Source: Hylemonella gracilis
GTDB taxonomy: Bacteria; Pseudomonadota; Gammaproteobacteria; Burkholderiales; Burkholderiaceae_C
DNA length: 33,362 nucleotides
Direction of reading: 5' to 3'
NCBI GenBank assembly: GCA_945862195.1
Contig: CAMAXR010000007.1
Coordinates: 1-33,362, forward strand
The translations under genes were made by a program, and so were the position numbers. Each line of letters begins with the position of its first letter. Positions within the stretch are counted from its first letter, which is position 1. The notes under the pieces are model-generated. The model saw only the letters and a program-made list of their open reading frames with translations, did no database searches and was not told the DNA's origin. This document shows positions 29,365 to 33,362 of the stretch, piece after piece.

Positions 29365-30241
29365 CGTCCGCCCAACCGGAGCGCACCTTGACCCACATTT
29401 CCAAAAACACCTTGGCGTCCATGAGTTTTTCCAGCTCGACTCGGGCTTCCATGCCAATACGCTTGATGCGATCGCCTTGGTCGCCAATCACCATGGCTTT
29501 GTGCCCATCTCGCTCCACCACAATGGTGGCGGCAATTCGGACCATACGCCCGCCTGGCTTGGATTTGAGAGGTTCTTCTTCAAATTTCTCGATCACCACG
29601 GTGGAGGTGTAAGGCAGCTCTTCACCAGTGAGGCGAAACAACTTTTCACGAATGATTTCGCTGGCCAAAAATTTTTCGCTTCGGTCGGTAAGCTCTTCGG
29701 CGTCGTACCACCAGTCTTGCTGCGGCAAATAAGCTTTACAAATGCCCAGCAAGCGCTCGACGTCTTTGGTGTTTTTGGCCGACATGGGCACCAGTTCTTT
29801 AAACGGGTACCGCTTCTGCATGTCTTGCAGCCAAGGGGCAATTTCAGCACGCCGATGGATGGTGTCGAGCTTGTTAGCCAGCAGCAGCACCGGAATATCG
29901 GGCTTGAGCAACTGCAACACACGTTCATCCGCTTGGTTGAACTGCCCCGACTCCACCACAAACAAGACCAAATCCACATCACCCACGGCACCTAACACCG
30001 TTTTGTTGAGTGAACGGTTCAGTGCATTGGCGTGGCGGGTTTGAAACCCGGGGGTGTCTACAAACACAAATTGGTCATCACCCACGGTTCGCATGCCGGT
30101 GATGCGGTGGCGGGTGGTTTGGGCCTTGCGAGAGGTGATGCTGATTTTTTGCCCAACCAGCGCGTTAAGCAAGGTGGATTTACCCACATTGGGCTTGCCC
30201 ACAATGGCCAACAAGCCGCAACGCTTAAGGGATTCGGTCAT
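29330..30241 (-). CDS. era: GTPase Era
   Basis: From Met at 30241: [69 protein letters not shown]-domain C-terminus. Confidence 0.97.
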   Translation of the reverse strand: MTESLKRCGLLAIVGKPNVGKSTLLNALVGQKISITSRKAQTTRHRITGMRTVGDDQFVFVDTPGFQTRHANALNRSLNKTVLGAVGDVDLVLFVVESGQFNQADERVLQLLKPDIPVLLLANKLDTIHRRAEIAPWLQDMQKRYPFKELVPMSAKNTKDVERLLGICKAYLPQQDWWYDAEELTDRSEKFLASEIIREKLFRLTGEELPYTSTVVIEKFEEEPLKSKPGGRMVRIAATIVVERDGHKAMVIGDQGDRIKRIGMEARVELEKLMDAKVFLEMWVKVRSGWADDEARVRSFGYE

Positions 30242-30927
30242 CAGAGCTTTCCGTGAGTTTTTAGGGTTTGGAGCATGGCCAAGGCTGCAGCCTGCTCGCC
30301 CGCCCTGCGGGAGGAGCCAATCCCTCGCTCCGTTAAGCGCAGCTCCGTCACTTCGCATTCCACATCGAAGGTTTGCTTGTGCGCTACGCCCGTGGTGCCC
30401 ACAATTCGGTACATGGGGAGCCGCATTTTTCGGGCCTGCAACCATTCTTGGAGCTCAGTTTTAGGGTCTTTGGCACTGGCCTGCATTTCAGGCTCAATTT
30501 GGACTTTGGCAAAAAGCTGTTGAACAGCAGCTTGCGCAGCGTCATACCCACCCTCAAGGTAAACCGCACCTATTAAGGCTTCCAGCGCATCGGCCAGGAT
30601 CGAGGGGCGCTTTTGTCCACCGGACTTCAACTCGCCCTCGCCCAGCTTGATGTGATCGGGCACGCCAAGCTCCACTGCAATTTGATGCAAAGTGTCTTGT
30701 TTGACCAAGTTGGCGCGGATTCTCGACAAGCCGCCCTCGGGCAAATCGCTCAAATGCTTGAACAAGAGGTCGGAAATGGCCAGATTCAAGACCGCATCGC
30801 CCAGAAACTCGAGGCGCTCGTTGTGATCGGCTGAAAAACTCCGGTGGGTGAGCGCCTTTTCAAGAAGGGCCCGGTCCACAAATTCGTGTTGGAGACGGGC
30901 CTGAAGCACGGAAAGGTCGGTGCTCAT
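30241..30927 (-). CDS. rnc: Ribonuclease III
   Basis: [32 protein letters not shown] signature; [21 protein letters not shown]-terminal dsRBD. Start at 30927 or 30933. Confidence 0.97.
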   Translation of the reverse strand: MSTDLSVLQARLQHEFVDRALLEKALTHRSFSADHNERLEFLGDAVLNLAISDLLFKHLSDLPEGGLSRIRANLVKQDTLHQIAVELGVPDHIKLGEGELKSGGQKRPSILADALEALIGAVYLEGGYDAAQAAVQQLFAKVQIEPEMQASAKDPKTELQEWLQARKMRLPMYRIVGTTGVAHKQTFDVECEVTELRLTERGIGSSRRAGEQAAALAMLQTLKTHGKL

Positions 30928-30939
30928 GGGCAAAGGCGA

Positions 30940-31914
30940 TTACTCAAAAGGTCCAATGCGTTTGAAATTGCTGAAGTTCATCCAAACAAAAAACGCCCTG
31001 CCCACAATGTTTTCTTCGGGCACGAAGCCCCAGTAGCGCGAATCTAGAGAGTTGTCGCGGTTGTCACCCATCATGAAGTAATAACCTTGTGGCACTTTGC
31101 ACACTACGCCTTCGATGCTGAAGCGGCATTGGTCTTTGAATGGAAAGTCTTCATTGCCTGGGATAAAGGCGGGGCGGTCGTCTTCATTCAACACACGGTG
31201 CTTGACGTTACCCAGTTGCTCTTCCAATTGTTTGAAGTACCGCATGGTGCCTTCGTCAAAAAATTCGGGTACCGCTTGCGTCGCCACATCTCTGCCATTG
31301 ATGGTCAGGCGTTTGTTCAGGTAAGCCACTTCATCACCGGGCAGGCCCACCACGCGTTTGATGTAGTCCAAGCTGGGCTTGGGCGGATACCTAAACACCA
31401 TGACGTCGCCGCGCTGCACCGGGTTGCCCTCGGTTACTTTGTGGTTGAGCACCGGCAACCTTACGCCATAGTGGTATTTGTTGACCAAAATCAAGTCGCC
31501 AATGTGCAGGGTGGGAATCATGGAGCCCGAGGGAATTTTGAAGGGCTCGAACAAAAATGAACGTAGCACAAACACCACCAAGATGACCGGAAACAATCCG
31601 GCCGTCCAATCCAGCCACCAGGGCTGAGCCAGCACTTTGGTTTTGGCTTGGTCTAACGCCGCAACAGAAGCAGGGTCTTTAGGTATTCCCAGTTTGGCCA
31701 AGTCGGCCTCGCGCTTCCACGTGTCAGCCTCTAATTGAATAGCAGCTTTTTTGCGCTGGGGCCAAAAATAAAGGCGCTCGGCAATCCAGTACACGCCCGT
31801 TACAGACGTGGCCATCAACAGCATGAGGGCAAAGTTGCCCTCCACCACGCCCACATACCAAGAACCGGCATAAGCTACAAAGGCCGCCAGCACAAATGCG
31901 GTCACAACTTGCAT
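30940..31914 (-). CDS. lepB: Signal peptidase I
   Basis: 324 aa; FKIPSGSMIPTLHIGDLILVNKYHYGVRLPV; GDVMVFRYPPKPSLDYIKRVVGLPGD; MMGDNRDNSLDSRYWGFVPEENIVG. Confidence 0.97.
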   Translation of the reverse strand: MQVVTAFVLAAFVAYAGSWYVGVVEGNFALMLLMATSVTGVYWIAERLYFWPQRKKAAIQLEADTWKREADLAKLGIPKDPASVAALDQAKTKVLAQPWWLDWTAGLFPVILVVFVLRSFLFEPFKIPSGSMIPTLHIGDLILVNKYHYGVRLPVLNHKVTEGNPVQRGDVMVFRYPPKPSLDYIKRVVGLPGDEVAYLNKRLTINGRDVATQAVPEFFDEGTMRYFKQLEEQLGNVKHRVLNEDDRPAFIPGNEDFPFKDQCRFSIEGVVCKVPQGYYFMMGDNRDNSLDSRYWGFVPEENIVGRAFFVWMNFSNFKRIGPFE

Positions 31915-33362
31915 CAGTCATCCACCTGCAAAATGGCCAAGAACGCTTCTTGGGGCACCTCGACCGCACCGATTTGTTTCATGCGCTTCTTACCTGCTTT
32001 CTGCTTCTCTAAAAGCTTGCGTTTACGGGATATATCACCACCATAGCATTTTGCCAGTACGTTTTTGCGCAGGGCTTTGATGTTTTCGCGGGCGATGATA
32101 TTGGCGCCAATAGCGGCTTGAATGGCCACGTCAAACTGCTGCCTAGAAATGATTTCTCGCATCTTGGCAGCCACACCACGACCCCGGTAGGCCGACTGGC
32201 TGCGGTGCACAATGATGGACAAGGCGTCGACCTTCTCGCCATTGAGCATGATGTCCACCTTCACCACATCGCTGGGTCGGTATTCTTTGAACTCGTAGTC
32301 CATGCTGGCGTAACCTCGGCTGACGCTTTTGAGCTTGTCAAAGAAATCCAGCACGATTTCGCCTAGCGGCATGTCGTAAGTCAGCATGACTTGCCTGCCG
32401 TGGTACGCCATGTTGAGCTGCATACCCCGCTTTTGGTTGGCTAGCGTCATCACAGGGCCCACATAGTCTTGCGGCATGTACAAATGCACCGTGACAATGG
32501 GCTCGCGAATTTCCTGAATTTTGCTTTGCTCGGGCATTTTGGAGGGGTTTTCCACCATGATCACCTCACCATCGCCCCTGAGCACTTGGTACACCACGCT
32601 GGGTGCGGTGGTGATGAGGTCTTGGTAAAACTCGCGCTCCAGCCGCTCCTGCACAATTTCCATGTGCAACAAGCCTAAAAAGCCGCACCGAAATCCAAAA
32701 CCCAAAGCCTGGGACACCTCGGGCTCGTATTGCAATGATGCATCGTTGAGCTTGAGTTTTTCTAGGCTGTCTCGCAAAGCGTCGTATTGGTTGGCCTCTG
32801 TGGGGTACAGGCCTGCAAATACCTGCGGCTGAATTTCTTTAAAACCTGGCAGCGCCTCGTGCGCAGGCCCTAAATTATTTGGCAGCTTTTTTTCCAGCGT
32901 GATGGTGTCGCCCACTTTGGCGGCTTGCAGCTCTTTAATACCCGAGATGATGTAGCCCACCTCGCCCGCTTGCAAAGATTCGCGCGGCTCGTTAGCGGGT
33001 GTAAACACCCCCAAACTGCCCACGTCGTACACGGCGCCGGTGGCCATCATTTTGATGCGCTCACCTTTGATCAAGTGCCCATCCACCACCCGCACCAACA
33101 TCACCACGCCCACATAGCTGTCAAACCAGCTGTCGACAATCATGGCCCTCAAAGGCGCATCAGCTTGGCCTTTGGGACAAGGAATGCGCGCCACCACGGC
33201 TTCCAATATGTCGTCCACGCCCATACCGGTTTTGGCTGAACACGGAATGGCATTTTGAGCGTCAATGCCAATGACGTCTTCAATTTCTTCTTTGGCGCGA
33301 TCGGGATCTGCTTGCGGCAAATCCATCTTGTTCAACACGGGCACCACCTCCACTCCGAGGTC
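31914..33362 (-). CDS. lepA: Elongation factor 4 (LepA), partial; N-terminus beyond window end
   Basis: [128 protein letters not shown]. Confidence 0.97.
   Translation of the reverse strand, partial: DLGVEVVPVLNKMDLPQADPDRAKEEIEDVIGIDAQNAIPCSAKTGMGVDDILEAVVARIPCPKGQADAPLRAMIVDSWFDSYVGVVMLVRVVDGHLIKGERIKMMATGAVYDVGSLGVFTPANEPRESLQAGEVGYIISGIKELQAAKVGDTITLEKKLPNNLGPAHEALPGFKEIQPQVFAGLYPTEANQYDALRDSLEKLKLNDASLQYEPEVSQALGFGFRCGFLGLLHMEIVQERLEREFYQDLITTAPSVVYQVLRGDGEVIMVENPSKMPEQSKIQEIREPIVTVHLYMPQDYVGPVMTLANQKRGMQLNMAYHGRQVMLTYDMPLGEIVLDFFDKLKSVSRGYASMDYEFKEYRPSDVVKVDIMLNGEKVDALSIIVHRSQSAYRGRGVAAKMREIISRQQFDVAIQAAIGANIIARENIKALRKNVLAKCYGGDISRKRKLLEKQKAGKKRMKQIGAVEVPQEAFLAILQVDD

Noticed and set aside
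1-33362. Search for CRISPR, IS/transposase, prophage, toxin-antitoxin, restriction-modification, retron, tRNA or rRNA
   Set aside because: None seen; nearly all sequence is accounted for by housekeeping genes with short spacers.

Overview
This window looks like an ordinary betaproteobacterial chromosome segment, probably Burkholderiales/Comamonadaceae-like; the taxonomic call is inferred from gene content and order only. It is almost fully coding. Block 1 is a bidirectional TCA-cycle locus. On the minus strand it has mdh, a CitE-like lyase, an uncharacterised exported protein and acnB (5' part only). On the plus strand it has a GntR/UTRA regulator, sdhCDAB, sdhE and gltA. Block 2 is a plus-strand biosynthetic run: a small Cys-rich protein, leuC, leuD, leuB, asd, fimV-like, truA, trpF, trpB, trpA and accD. 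Block 3 is yggT (-) divergent from lysS (+). Block 4 is a very tight minus-strand run: lepA (partial), lepB, rnc, era, recO, pdxJ, acpS, nagZ, an acyl-CoA dehydrogenase and a CaiB/BaiF CoA-transferase. I found no CRISPR, mobile element, prophage, toxin-antitoxin, defence system, rRNA or tRNA. No clearly new multi-gene system is visible. The best leads are: (i) the uncharacterised exported protein in the TCA locus, with a possible MliC-like Cys-bounded domain; (ii) a small Cys-rich gene whose start codon sits 1 nt after the gltA intrinsic terminator, so that the hairpin would also hide its Shine-Dalgarno; (iii) a perfect palindrome in the mdh/gntR divergent spacer; (iv) an acyl-CoA dehydrogenase/CoA-transferase pair attached to the lepA-nagZ run, with the catalytic Glu apparently in the relocated (IVD/LCAD-like) position; (v) several places where genes I would expect from related genomes are missing.
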